From: Desulfobacterales bacterium
Lineage (GTDB): Bacteria; Desulfobacterota; Desulfobacteria; Desulfobacterales; Desulfosalsimonadaceae
Direction of reading: 5' to 3'
Length of the DNA stretch: 64,000 bases
NCBI GenBank assembly: GCA_018335195.1
Contig: JAGXKN010000008.1
Span: 18,662-82,661 of the forward strand
Shown: piece after piece, positions 35,327 to 43,616 of the stretch
How the letters are laid out: each line of letters begins with the position of its first letter
Numbering within the stretch: the first letter of the stretch is position 1
Notes under the pieces: model-generated
Databases searched by the model: none
Seen by the model: the letters and a program-made list of their open reading frames with translations, nothing else
Told to the model about the DNA's origin: nothing
Made by a program: the position numbers and the translations under genes

Positions 35327-35917
35327 ATGTGGCAGGTTCCTGTGGAGCACAGATCCGGGTGCGAAGAAAAGCCCCTGACAAAGCGGCGCCACGTGGAGGT
35401 CGTTGCCCTGGGGCAAGTGGAAGAACTGGCTATTTCCGTTGCAGCTGCCAATATTCAGGCGATTCTGGGACTGATGGCCAGGGTGGTCCCGCCGTGGTCG
35501 GATCCGGATTACGCGGTTTTGCCGGGACGGGGGCAATACAATGCCATCCCGGTTTTAAAGGAGTTAAGCCGCCAGGCAGAAAACAATACCCTACGCCTGG
35601 GAATCACAAGCGCAGATCTCTGCCTGCCTTTTTTGAGCTTTGTCTATGGAGAGGCCCAGGTTAACGGAAAAGCCGCCGTGATTTCCCTGCATCGGCTCAA
35701 GCGCGGTCCGGACGGAAAAACCGCACCTTCCGGGCTTTTTCTCCAGCGGCTGGCCAAGGTTGCCATCCACGAAACCGCCCACGTGATCGGCATGACCCAT
35801 TGCCGGCAGCAGGGTTGCATCATGTGCTTTTCCCTGGAGCTCGAATTTCTCGACGCGCTGTCCATGTCATTCTGCCCGGACTGCGATCTGGATCGCAGAC
35901 GGCGGGTTCGGATATAA
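35327..35917 (+). CDS. Archaemetzincin-family zinc metalloprotease
   Basis: The signature HETAHVIGMTHC, then CIMCF and FCPDC, matches the archaemetzincin pattern HEXXHXXGX3CX4CXM...CXXC, with two zinc sites (one catalytic, one structural). The ATG at 35327 gives 196 residues; an upstream TTG at 35297 overlaps the regulator gene. There is no signal peptide, so it is probably cytoplasmic. The family is common in archaea and patchy in bacteria; its substrates are unknown. It directly follows the two-component genes (13 bp) and is likely in their operon. Confidence 0.9.
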   Translation: MWQVPVEHRSGCEEKPLTKRRHVEVVALGQVEELAISVAAANIQAILGLMARVVPPWSDPDYAVLPGRGQYNAIPVLKELSRQAENNTLRLGITSADLCLPFLSFVYGEAQVNGKAAVISLHRLKRGPDGKTAPSGLFLQRLAKVAIHETAHVIGMTHCRQQGCIMCFSLELEFLDALSMSFCPDCDLDRRRRVRI

Positions 35918-35954
35918 AGCCTAACTTTGCGCGGCAAACCGGCCTGTATACGGA

Positions 35955-36881
35955 TCAGGTGCGCAGGAACTTGTGTTTCAGTTCATGCCAGTCCAGTTCC
36001 GGGAGGTGGCCGTAGATGTCGGGCATGGCCCGGCCGCCGGTGGCTGCCAGCGCATGTCCGCTTTCCTCGGCGATAATTGCCGTTAGCGCCTCTGCTTCCT
36101 GTTCCAGCCAAGTGCGGCTTTCCTCGCCAAAATACAGCCTGTGCAGGCGGCTGCTCAGATGAACCGGCTCAATTACCATCAGCCACCCGTCGTCAAACGG
36201 CTCCCATTCCGGAAACGAGTCTTTTCCCGAGGCCTTGGGATTTACAGCTACCACCACGCCTTCTGTCGGGCACAGGCATTCGGCCTGCAGGCTGCCGCGG
36301 ATCAGCTCGCAGCAGGCCTCACCCTGGCGGATCGCCGTTCCCATCCCGGGCAGCACTATCCGGTCAAACGGGCCGAACAGGCGGGCGGAAAAATCATCAA
36401 GCCCCGTGCGGACAAATCCACCGTATTCCACCCGCGCCCACGTGTGGCCGGGATGGTAGTAATAACTCTCAGCCAGGGCAAACCCGCTGACGATTTTCTG
36501 CACCGAGTGATCCTGGAAATCCGCCAGCGACTCATTTTCTATCATTTCATTGTAGGGGCAGGTATCGCACTGGTAATTGTTGATGCAGTACTTATAAGAA
36601 ACTCTTCCGGAAAGCATATGGCGGCATTTCATCTGTTCGGCTTCCGTGCGGAACCGATCCGGAAAAGCCCGCCAGTCCATTGGAGCGCGACCATTCTTTA
36701 ACCGGCCGCTGGCCACGTCTTTTTTCAGACGCTTGTGCAGCGGGCAGCTCAGGCAGTCAAATGCATTGATACACCGGGTCGGCTTGATTACCCCGGCCTT
36801 GCTCCATACGCAGGTATTGCTGCGCATGTCAAATACCGCCGGGCTCCCTGCGGAATGGCGGCCCTGGGTTTTTCTCTTCAT
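35955..36881 (-). CDS. GcvH-like protein with N-terminal cysteine motifs, no lipoyl lysine
   Basis: The start ATG at 36881 follows AGGAGG by 6 bp (308 residues). The N-terminal half has two similar cysteine-rich units, CVWSKAGVIKPTRC with FDCLSC (about residues 23-50) and CINNYQCDTC (about 95-105), suggesting metal or iron-sulfur binding. The second half (about 135-235) resembles the H protein of glycine cleavage: YYYHPGHTWARVEYGGFVRTG, MGTAIRQGE, CPTEGVVVAVNP. At the place of the lipoylated lysine (ESVKA in GcvH) the sequence reads RGSLQAE, with Ser in the lysine position, so it cannot be lipoylated. A redox or sulfur-transfer role is possible but unproven. It is convergent with the archaemetzincin gene. 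Confidence 0.72.
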   Translation of the reverse strand: MKRKTQGRHSAGSPAVFDMRSNTCVWSKAGVIKPTRCINAFDCLSCPLHKRLKKDVASGRLKNGRAPMDWRAFPDRFRTEAEQMKCRHMLSGRVSYKYCINNYQCDTCPYNEMIENESLADFQDHSVQKIVSGFALAESYYYHPGHTWARVEYGGFVRTGLDDFSARLFGPFDRIVLPGMGTAIRQGEACCELIRGSLQAECLCPTEGVVVAVNPKASGKDSFPEWEPFDDGWLMVIEPVHLSSRLHRLYFGEESRTWLEQEAEALTAIIAEESGHALAATGGRAMPDIYGHLPELDWHELKHKFLRT

Positions 36882-37284
36882 GGGGACCTCCTTTGTGTTT
36901 GGAATTAAAGTTGATTTCCGACACATAAGAAGGCAAAAAGAATGCCAGTTCGCCAAATTTCCGCATTTATTTGCGTTTATTCTAATATACTGAAAAAATA
37001 AGATAATCAATATGAATCAAAGGCGGGCATGGGGCCTGGCAATTTTGGGCAGCGCGGCGCATGTGATGCATGATCCACCAGAATTGTGCCAGGGATCAGG
37101 CAATCCCCGGGGTTGCCGGGGCATAAAAGGTGTGCGGGGAATTCTGCAGTGCCATGTGGCACCGCGCAGCAAGCATCCGTTCCTGTATACGGATGCTGCA
37201 AAATGCCGCATCTGTGCAGAATCATCCGGGCATTCGAAGGGTTATTCAGTGACCGGTTCCGGCCTCCGGTACCAGGAGAACTTC
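36882..37284. other. Gene-free, hairpin-rich intergenic region
   Basis: No convincing gene is visible here. Several small hairpins occur: CCCCGG...CCGGGG near 37110-37128, GCCATGTGGC at 37151-37160, and AGCATCCGT / ACGGATGCT (37172-37180, 37189-37197). They may belong to an untranslated or noncoding RNA, but no known RNA family was recognised. Confidence 0.3.
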
Positions 37285-37327
37285 AAACCATGAAAAGGCG
37301 GCCAGCAGGGCTGCCTTTTCATGGTTT
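37285..37327. terminator. Perfect 15-bp inverted repeat, possible terminator of dodecin
   Basis: AAACCATGAAAAGGC (37285-37299) and GCCTTTTCATGGTTT (37313-37327) pair exactly. It is 30 bp beyond the dodecin stop; the U-tract is weak on either strand. Confidence 0.45.
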
Positions 37328-37357
37328 CCGTCTTACGGGATTTTCCCTAAGAAGATT

Positions 37358-37570
37358 TTACTCTGACTTGTACTTGAAGGATAGCTTGACAACTGCCCGA
37401 AACAGCGACACTTTCCCGTCCTCGATTTTTACGTCCAGGTCCTTGACTTCAGCCACCCGCGTGTCGCGCAGCGATTTGGAAGCGGTTTCAACGGCATTCT
37501 TGACTGCCTCTTCCCATGAGGTTTTGCTTGTGCCGACCAGTTCGATGAATTTGTAAACGCTTTCACTCAT
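37358..37570 (-). CDS. Dodecin (flavin-binding storage protein)
   Basis: A 70-residue protein with the dodecin sequence: YKFIELVGTSKTSWEEAV at the N-terminus, then the conserved KNAVETASKSLRDTRVAEV, and the C-terminal strand segment VKLSFKYK. Dodecins form hollow 12-mers binding riboflavin or FMN (bacterial type) and buffer free flavin. GGAGG precedes the start. A promoter (TTGGAC, 17 bp, TTATAT) sits about 58 bp upstream. Confidence 0.94.
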   Translation of the reverse strand: MSESVYKFIELVGTSKTSWEEAVKNAVETASKSLRDTRVAEVKDLDVKIEDGKVSLFRAVVKLSFKYKSE

Positions 37571-37627
37571 GGTTTCCCTCCTTGTCTGGTTAGTTGTGTT
37601 CTATGTTTTTAATCAAACCCTTATTTA

Positions 37628-37656
37628 ATATAATAAACGTGGTTGTGTTTGTCCAA
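37628..37656 (-). promoter_or_regulatory. Predicted sigma-70 promoter for dodecin
   Basis: Minus strand TTGGAC (37651-37656), 17-bp spacer, TTATAT (37628-37633). The 241-bp gap to the divergent ClpX-like gene otherwise shows only A/T-rich sequence. Confidence 0.45.
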
Positions 37657-37812
37657 CCCATTTCATCTTAACCAAACACTGAGAGATGGTCGCTAATCCT
37701 TTTGAATTTCTTCATCATTCTTCAGCGCCCCTTGCATTCGCCCGGCAAGTGATTATTGTAGAAACATCAAGCTTTCAAAAAATCAAATAATATGGCGAGA
37801 TTTTAGGTTATT

Positions 37813-39594
37813 ATGGAACGCAAGAACATGAATATCCCGAATCCCAAAGAGATCGAAAAAGAAATTTCAGACTTTCTTTCCAAAAAATACGGAAATCAGG
37901 TAAAAATCGTTTCCCCGATCGTGGTGCCGGAACACGGATCTTCCGAAGATTCCCCGGGAAAAGGCCAAAACGATCATGACGTCAATTTTGACTTAAGACC
38001 CGAAGAGCTCATCGGTTATCTGGACCAGTATATCATCCGGCAGGAAGCGGCCAAGCGGATTCTGGCCACCAAGATCTGCACCCACTTCAACCGCATCGGC
38101 TACGGCGAGCGCGCCGGGCAAGGTGGCGATTTCGAGGGGCGGATCAAGAATAACATCATCATGATCGGCCCCACGGGCGTGGGCAAGACTTACATGATCA
38201 AGCTCATCGCCAAGAAAATCGGGGTCCCTTTCGTCAAGGCAGATGCCACCAAGTTCAGCGAAACCGGATATGTGGGCGGTGATGTGGAGGACATGGTGCG
38301 CGACCTGGTCCGGGAGAGTGACAATGATATTGACCTGGCCCAGTACGGCATCGTCTACATCGACGAAATCGACAAGATCGCCGGCAGCAAGACCCACTAC
38401 GGCACGGATGTTTCGAGAACCGGCGTGCAGCGGGCACTGTTAAAGCCCATGGAGGAGACCGAGGTTGAGCTTAAAAACCACAATGACCCCATTTCCATGA
38501 TCCAGGAGGTGGAACAGTTCAAAAAGACCGGAAAACGGGAAAAACGTTCGGTCAATACCCGAAACATCCTGTTCATTGTCAGCGGCGCATTTTCCGAACT
38601 GCCGGAAATCGTGCGAGAACGCACCACGGACCAGTCCATCGGCTTCGGGGCCAGAATTCAGGAATCCCCGGATGAGGCAGCCGCCCTCCACCGGGTCAAG
38701 GCGGAAGACCTGGTTGAATACGGGTTTGAATCCGAGTTCATCGGCCGGCTGCCGGTGCGCTCCGTATTTGAGCGCCTTTCCCAACAGGATCTGCTGGAAA
38801 TTTTGAAAAACCCCAACAACCCGATTATTTTGAGCAAACGGCTCGATTTTGCCACATACGGAATTGATGCACGCTTTTCCGAGGAGGCCCTGGACATCCT
38901 TGCCCAGCGGGCTTATGATGAAAACACCGGCGCCCGGGGGCTTGTCAGCGTTATCGAGCAGGCGCTGATCCCGTTTGAAACCCGCCTGCCCTCCTTTAAA
39001 ATCAGGCGACTTCCGATCACCGCCGAGGTGGTCGAAATTCCGGATAAAGTGCTTGAAAAATGGATCGCCGGCGGGGACACCGACCGGCGGGAGGCGGAAT
39101 TTACCCGTATTGCCGAGCAAAACCGCAGCCGGTTGATCCAGTATCTCCGGGAAAACCGCAAGATGCTTTCCGAGCAATACGGCCTGCCGCTTTCAGAATA
39201 CCGTATTGAGCGGATTTCAGACGAATACTGGAACAACGTGGTGGAAATCGGCACAGCTGTCAGTAAGATCAAGTCCTATTACGATCTGATCAAAAAGGTC
39301 GAAATTGATTTTTACAACCGGCACGATGTCAATGTCGTACTTGAAGAAGACGCCATTGATTATATTTGCGAGCTGATGTCGAATCAATCATTGAATATCG
39401 ACCAGATCTATCGTAAGCTGTCCGATGATTTTGAATACGGATTGAAATTGATACGGGAAAAAACCGGCAAAAACCGCTTTTTCATATCGAAAAACGCGCT
39501 TGCGGAGCCGGAAAAATTTTTGGACAACCTGATAAAAACTGAATTTGCCAAGCACAACATCTCCCCGGATCTGGATACGGACCCGGTCCAATAA
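37813..39594 (+). CDS. ClpX-like AAA+ unfoldase lacking the zinc-binding domain
   Basis: The AAA+ core is ClpX-like: Walker A GPTGVGKTYMIK near residue 120, pore-loop GYVG in SETGYVGGDVEDM, Walker B IVYIDEIDKIAG, sensor regions, and the ClpP-docking loop with SIGFGAR near residue 280. The small domain follows (FIGRLPVRSVFERLSQQDL; NTGARGLVSVIEQAL). Unlike canonical ClpX (about 420 residues) the N-terminal four-cysteine zinc domain is absent, replaced by an unrelated charged segment (residues 1-60), and a C-terminal extension of about 170 residues follows the small domain. It could partner with ClpP to degrade specific substrates, which is inferred. The 3' end lies 19 bp before ahbC, suggesting co-transcription with the heme genes. 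Confidence 0.87.
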   Translation: MERKNMNIPNPKEIEKEISDFLSKKYGNQVKIVSPIVVPEHGSSEDSPGKGQNDHDVNFDLRPEELIGYLDQYIIRQEAAKRILATKICTHFNRIGYGERAGQGGDFEGRIKNNIIMIGPTGVGKTYMIKLIAKKIGVPFVKADATKFSETGYVGGDVEDMVRDLVRESDNDIDLAQYGIVYIDEIDKIAGSKTHYGTDVSRTGVQRALLKPMEETEVELKNHNDPISMIQEVEQFKKTGKREKRSVNTRNILFIVSGAFSELPEIVRERTTDQSIGFGARIQESPDEAAALHRVKAEDLVEYGFESEFIGRLPVRSVFERLSQQDLLEILKNPNNPIILSKRLDFATYGIDARFSEEALDILAQRAYDENTGARGLVSVIEQALIPFETRLPSFKIRRLPITAEVVEIPDKVLEKWIAGGDTDRREAEFTRIAEQNRSRLIQYLRENRKMLSEQYGLPLSEYRIERISDEYWNNVVEIGTAVSKIKSYYDLIKKVEIDFYNRHDVNVVLEEDAIDYICELMSNQSLNIDQIYRKLSDDFEYGLKLIREKTGKNRFFISKNALAEPEKFLDNLIKTEFAKHNISPDLDTDPVQ

Positions 39595-39613
39595 AGGATG
39601 ACGTGAGGCTTAG

Positions 39614-40795
39614 ATGATCGGAATTTCCAAGCTTTACTGCGGCACGGTGGAGCCCTCGGATACCCTGCGCTACGGCCGGCAATCCAAAGAAATGCCTTCG
39701 CACCTGCTCCAGTTTTCAGCAGACAAACGGCCCGTGGTGGTCTGGAATATCACCCAGCGCTGCAATCTCAGGTGTATTCACTGCTATGCTCATGCCAAGG
39801 CGGGCCTTCAGGAAAACGAGCTTTCCACCGCCGAAGGCAAGGCCTTAATTGATGACCTTGCCGAGATGGGGGCCCCTGTGCTGCTTTTGTCCGGCGGAGA
39901 ACCGCTGATGCGGCCCGACTTGCCGGAACTTGCTGAATACGCGGTCAACCGGGGGATGCGGGCCGTTATATCCACCAACGGAACCCTGATTGACCGGGAT
40001 ACCGCACGGGTATTAAAAGACATCGGGCTTTCCTACGTGGGCATCAGCCTGGACGGCAACAGGCAGGTTAATGACCGGTTCCGGGGAATGGAAGGCGCCT
40101 TTGACCAAGCCATGAAGGGAATCGAAAACTGTCAGGCCGCAGGCATCAAGGTCGGGCTGAGATTTACCATCAACCGGTTTAACGTGGATGAAATCCCGGG
40201 GCTTTTTGACCTTCTCGAGGAAATGGAGGTCCCCCGCATCTGCTTTTATCACCTGGTATACGCGGGCCGCGGTTCGAGCCTGGTCAATGATGATGTCTCT
40301 CATGAAGAAACCCGGCAGATACTGGATCTGATCATGGATCGCACCCGGGATCTCCATGACCGGGGCAAGCCCAAGGAAGTGCTCACCGTGGACAACCATG
40401 CAGACGGTCCATATATTTATCTGCGCCTGCTGCGGGAAAATCCCGAGCGGGCCGCGGAAGTGCTCGAACTGCTGCAGATGAACGAAGGCAACAACTCGGG
40501 CCGAGGCATCGGGTGCGTGAGCTGGGACGGCGAGGTGCATGCAGATCAGTTCTGGCGTCACCACAGTTTCGGCAATGTCCGGCAGCGGCCCTTTTCGGAA
40601 ATCTGGACTGACACCTCGGCTGACCCGCTGCTGGCCAGGCTGAAGGAAAAGAAAAAGCACGTCAACGGCCGGTGCGCGAAATGCCGATGGCTTGACATCT
40701 GCGGCGGGAACTTCCGGGTTCGGGCCGAGGCGGTGACCGGCGATGTCTGGGCTCCGGATCCGGCCTGCTACCTGACAGACGAAGAAATCCAATAA
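39614..40795 (+). CDS. ahbC: AhbC, 12,18-didecarboxysiroheme deacetylase (radical SAM)
   Basis: AhbC removes the acetate side chains of 12,18-didecarboxysiroheme to give iron-coproporphyrin III in the siroheme-dependent heme pathway. The 393-residue protein opens with the family hallmark MIGISKLYCGTVEPSD. The radical SAM motif is CNLRCIHC near residue 52, and a C-terminal SPASM-like cluster region has CAKCRWLDICGG. Other marks are LLSGGEPLMRPDL and ISTNGTLIDR. It is followed by hemB and ahbD. AhbA and AhbB (siroheme decarboxylase) are not in the window. Confidence 0.93.
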   Translation: MIGISKLYCGTVEPSDTLRYGRQSKEMPSHLLQFSADKRPVVVWNITQRCNLRCIHCYAHAKAGLQENELSTAEGKALIDDLAEMGAPVLLLSGGEPLMRPDLPELAEYAVNRGMRAVISTNGTLIDRDTARVLKDIGLSYVGISLDGNRQVNDRFRGMEGAFDQAMKGIENCQAAGIKVGLRFTINRFNVDEIPGLFDLLEEMEVPRICFYHLVYAGRGSSLVNDDVSHEETRQILDLIMDRTRDLHDRGKPKEVLTVDNHADGPYIYLRLLRENPERAAEVLELLQMNEGNNSGRGIGCVSWDGEVHADQFWRHHSFGNVRQRPFSEIWTDTSADPLLARLKEKKKHVNGRCAKCRWLDICGGNFRVRAEAVTGDVWAPDPACYLTDEEIQ

Positions 40796-40816
40796 AAAAA
40801 CAGCGGGGATTCAAAT

Positions 40817-41803
40817 ATGCAGTTTCCGGATTACCGGCCCAGGCGAATGCGGCAGAGCGAACCATTCCGGCGAATGATCCGCGAAACCCGCCTTTGCACG
40901 GACAATCTGATCATGCCCCTGTTTGCCGTCACCGGCAAAAACGTGCGGGAGCCCGTGGAATCCATGCCGGGTCAGTATCACATGTCCGTGGACCATGTGG
41001 CCAAAACCGCAAAAGAGGCCAAAAACCTGGCAATCCCGGCAATCATTCTCTTTGGCGTGCCGGATCAGAAAGATCCGCTGGCCACCCAAGCCTATGCCAA
41101 AGACGGTATTGTACAGCAGGCAATCCGTTCGGTAAAGGATGAATGTCCGGATATTGGGGTAATCACGGATGTCTGTCTTTGCCAGTATACGGACCACGGA
41201 CATTGCGGGATGGTGGAAAAAGGGGTGATAGATAATGATGGATCCCTGGACCTGCTGGCCCGCACCGCCCTGTCCCATGCAGAAGCCGGGGCCGACATGG
41301 TGGCGCCTTCGGACATGATGGACGGCCGGGTGGGTTTTATCCGGGAGATCCTGGATGAAAACGATTTTACCCACATGCCGATCATGTCCTATGCCGCCAA
41401 GTATTGTTCCGCCTATTACGGTCCGTTCCGGGAAGCGGCGCACTCGGCGCCGCAGTTCGGCGACCGGCGCACCTATCAAATGGATCCGGCCAATGCGCTG
41501 GAAGCCGTGCGCGAGGCAAGCCTCGACGTGAGCGAAGGGGCGGATGTCATCATGGTCAAGCCCGCCCTGCCCTATCTTGACATTATCAGCCGGATCCGCG
41601 AAGAAATCGATCTGCCGGTGGCCGCCTACAATGTCAGCGGCGAATACGCCATGATCCGTGCTGCCGAGAAAATGGGTTGGCTCGACGGAACCGCGGCGGC
41701 TCTGGAGACCCTGACTGCCATCAAGCGGGCCGGGGCGGACATGATCCTGACCTATTTTGCAATGGAAGCCGCCCGGACGCTGCAAAGCGATCCGTCCGGT
41801 TAA
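40817..41803 (+). CDS. hemB: Delta-aminolevulinic acid dehydratase (porphobilinogen synthase)
   Basis: HemB condenses two 5-aminolevulinates to porphobilinogen, the common tetrapyrrole precursor. The 328-residue enzyme has both active-site lysines, in SYAAKYCSAYYGPFREA and DVIMVKPALPYLD. The metal loop DVCLCQYTDHGHCG has three cysteines, the zinc-dependent form. It sits between ahbC and ahbD (21 and 18 bp), so early and late heme steps are in one operon. Confidence 0.97.
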   Translation: MQFPDYRPRRMRQSEPFRRMIRETRLCTDNLIMPLFAVTGKNVREPVESMPGQYHMSVDHVAKTAKEAKNLAIPAIILFGVPDQKDPLATQAYAKDGIVQQAIRSVKDECPDIGVITDVCLCQYTDHGHCGMVEKGVIDNDGSLDLLARTALSHAEAGADMVAPSDMMDGRVGFIREILDENDFTHMPIMSYAAKYCSAYYGPFREAAHSAPQFGDRRTYQMDPANALEAVREASLDVSEGADVIMVKPALPYLDIISRIREEIDLPVAAYNVSGEYAMIRAAEKMGWLDGTAAALETLTAIKRAGADMILTYFAMEAARTLQSDPSG

Positions 41804-41821
41804 GGCAGTGGGAAACTTATC

Positions 41822-42949
41822 GTGAATACCGAAAACCGCAGACATCCCGAAAACCGGGACACAGCCGGAACGTCTCCGGACCCGGGTAATCTGCGCCTGG
41901 TGGCCTGGGAAGTGACCCGCAACTGCAACCTGTCCTGCGTGCACTGCCGGGCAGCGGCAACATGCGGGCCTTATACCGGCGAGCTGGACACGGCTGCATC
42001 CTTTGCCCTGCTGGATCAAATCGCAGAAGTCGGCCGTCCCATCGTCATTCTCACCGGCGGCGAACCCCTGCTACGGGAGGATATCTTCGATATTGCCGCA
42101 TACGGCTCCCGAAAAGGCCTGCGCATGGTCATGGCGCCCAACGGCACCCTGGTTACCCCGCAGAAGGCCAGGCAGATGATCGACTCGGGCATTGAGCGTA
42201 TCAGCGTCAGCCTCGACGGCGCCACTGCGGAGGGCCATGACGGGTTCCGGGGCGTGGACGGCGCGTTTGAAGGCGCGCTTTCCGGCATTGAGGCGGCAAA
42301 GGCCGCGGGTATTGAATTCCAGATCAATACCACCATCACCCGATTAAATCGCGATGAGATCCCCCGAATTCTTGAACTCGCGGAAAATCTCGGGGCGGTG
42401 GCCCTGCACATCTTCCTGCTGGTACCTACCGGACGGGGAAAGTACATTGTGGATCAGGCCATCACGGCCCGGGAATATGAAGAAACGCTGAACTGGTTTT
42501 ACGATCAGAAGAACAAAACCCGGCTGCAGCTCAAGGCCACCTGTGCGCCGCACTATTATCGGATTCTGCGCCAGCGGGCCCGCAGCGAGGGCAGGCAGGT
42601 CACCTATCAGACCGATGGCCTGGATGCAGTAACCCGCGGATGCCTGGGCGGAACCAGCTTCTGCTTTATTTCCCACAGGGGCGTGGTGCAGCCGTGCGGC
42701 TTTCTGGATCTCAACTGCGGGGAGGTGACCCGCACTTCTTTTGCCGACATCTGGCAAGATTCGGAAATTTTCCAATCCCTGCGCAACTTTGACAACCTCA
42801 AGGGCAAATGCGGAGCATGCGAGTATAAGCGGGTCTGCGGCGGATGCCGGGCAAGGGCCTACGAGGCCACCGGAGACTGGCTGGCAGAAGAGCCCCTGTG
42901 CACCCATGACCCCCTGAAAAAGGCACGCAAAAATAAGGAATCCGGATAA
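41822..42949 (+). CDS. ahbD: AhbD, AdoMet-dependent heme synthase (radical SAM)
   Basis: AhbD performs the last step, oxidative decarboxylation of the two propionates of iron-coproporphyrin III to heme b. Starting at GTG 41822 (375 residues), it has the AhbD signature LRLVAWEVTRNCNLSCVHC (near residues 24-42), ILTGGEPLLREDIFDIA, and a C-terminal SPASM-type cluster with CGACEYKRVCGGCRARAYEATG. Its closeness to AhbC and HemB strengthens the call. The protein is a paralogue of AhbC. Confidence 0.93.
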   Translation: MNTENRRHPENRDTAGTSPDPGNLRLVAWEVTRNCNLSCVHCRAAATCGPYTGELDTAASFALLDQIAEVGRPIVILTGGEPLLREDIFDIAAYGSRKGLRMVMAPNGTLVTPQKARQMIDSGIERISVSLDGATAEGHDGFRGVDGAFEGALSGIEAAKAAGIEFQINTTITRLNRDEIPRILELAENLGAVALHIFLLVPTGRGKYIVDQAITAREYEETLNWFYDQKNKTRLQLKATCAPHYYRILRQRARSEGRQVTYQTDGLDAVTRGCLGGTSFCFISHRGVVQPCGFLDLNCGEVTRTSFADIWQDSEIFQSLRNFDNLKGKCGACEYKRVCGGCRARAYEATGDWLAEEPLCTHDPLKKARKNKESG

Positions 42950-42986
42950 ACCGCAAAAAAATGCGATTTTCCAGTTCGAGGCGGCA

Positions 42987-43616
42987 ATGGAAATCAAGCA
43001 GATCTTTATTCCCAGGATGGCCAATTTTGCCTACCTGATCGGCGATCCGGCAACCGGCACCTGTGCGGTGCTCGATCCGGCATTTGATCCCGGAAAAATC
43101 CTGAGCGAAGTGCAGGCCGGCGGATATACCGTCAAGTACGTGATCAATACCCATGCACATTCCGATCACACTTCGGGCAACGCGAAAATCATCAGCGCCA
43201 CCGGCGCACGGCTCTGCATTCACAAGGACGATGCCCGGCAGCTGGCCAAGGTGCTATCCCGGGCAATCTCCCGGGTCATGGGCGGCAAGGGCTCACCCAG
43301 AGCGGATTGTCTGCTTGCCGATCATGACGTGATTCAGCTGGGACAGATCGAGCTGCAGGTCATTCACACCCCGGGGCACACGCCCGGCTCCATTTGCATA
43401 TACACGCCCGGTCACGTGTTTACCGGGGATACCCTTTTTGTCGAGGCCGTGGGCCGGACCGACCTGCCTGGAGGTTCCTTTCAGCAGATTCTGGCCTCAG
43501 TCCACGAAAGACTCTATACCATCCCCGCAGATACCTGTGTCTGGCCGGGCCACGACTATGGGCCTTCGCCCTCGTCAACCATCGGCCATGAAAAGCAGAA
43601 CAATCCCCTTTCGTGA
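42987..43616 (+). CDS. Metallo-beta-lactamase-fold hydrolase (glyoxalase II-like)
   Basis: The 209-residue protein has the MBL zinc motif THAHSDHTSGN near residue 51, HTPGHTPGSICIY near 130, TGDTLFVEAVGRTDLPGG near 150 and the terminal WPGHDYGPSPSSTIGHEK near 190. These fit hydroxyacylglutathione hydrolase-like enzymes, but in anaerobes such proteins often act on other thioesters or persulfides, so substrate is uncertain. It follows ahbD by 37 bp and overlaps the chosen start of nagZ by about 29 bp. Confidence 0.88.
   Translation: MEIKQIFIPRMANFAYLIGDPATGTCAVLDPAFDPGKILSEVQAGGYTVKYVINTHAHSDHTSGNAKIISATGARLCIHKDDARQLAKVLSRAISRVMGGKGSPRADCLLADHDVIQLGQIELQVIHTPGHTPGSICIYTPGHVFTGDTLFVEAVGRTDLPGGSFQQILASVHERLYTIPADTCVWPGHDYGPSPSSTIGHEKQNNPLS

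Noticed and set aside
36882..37284. Small minus- and plus-strand frames in the gap between the GcvH-like and dodecin genes
   Set aside because: None has a ribosome-binding site, conserved motif or plausible composition.
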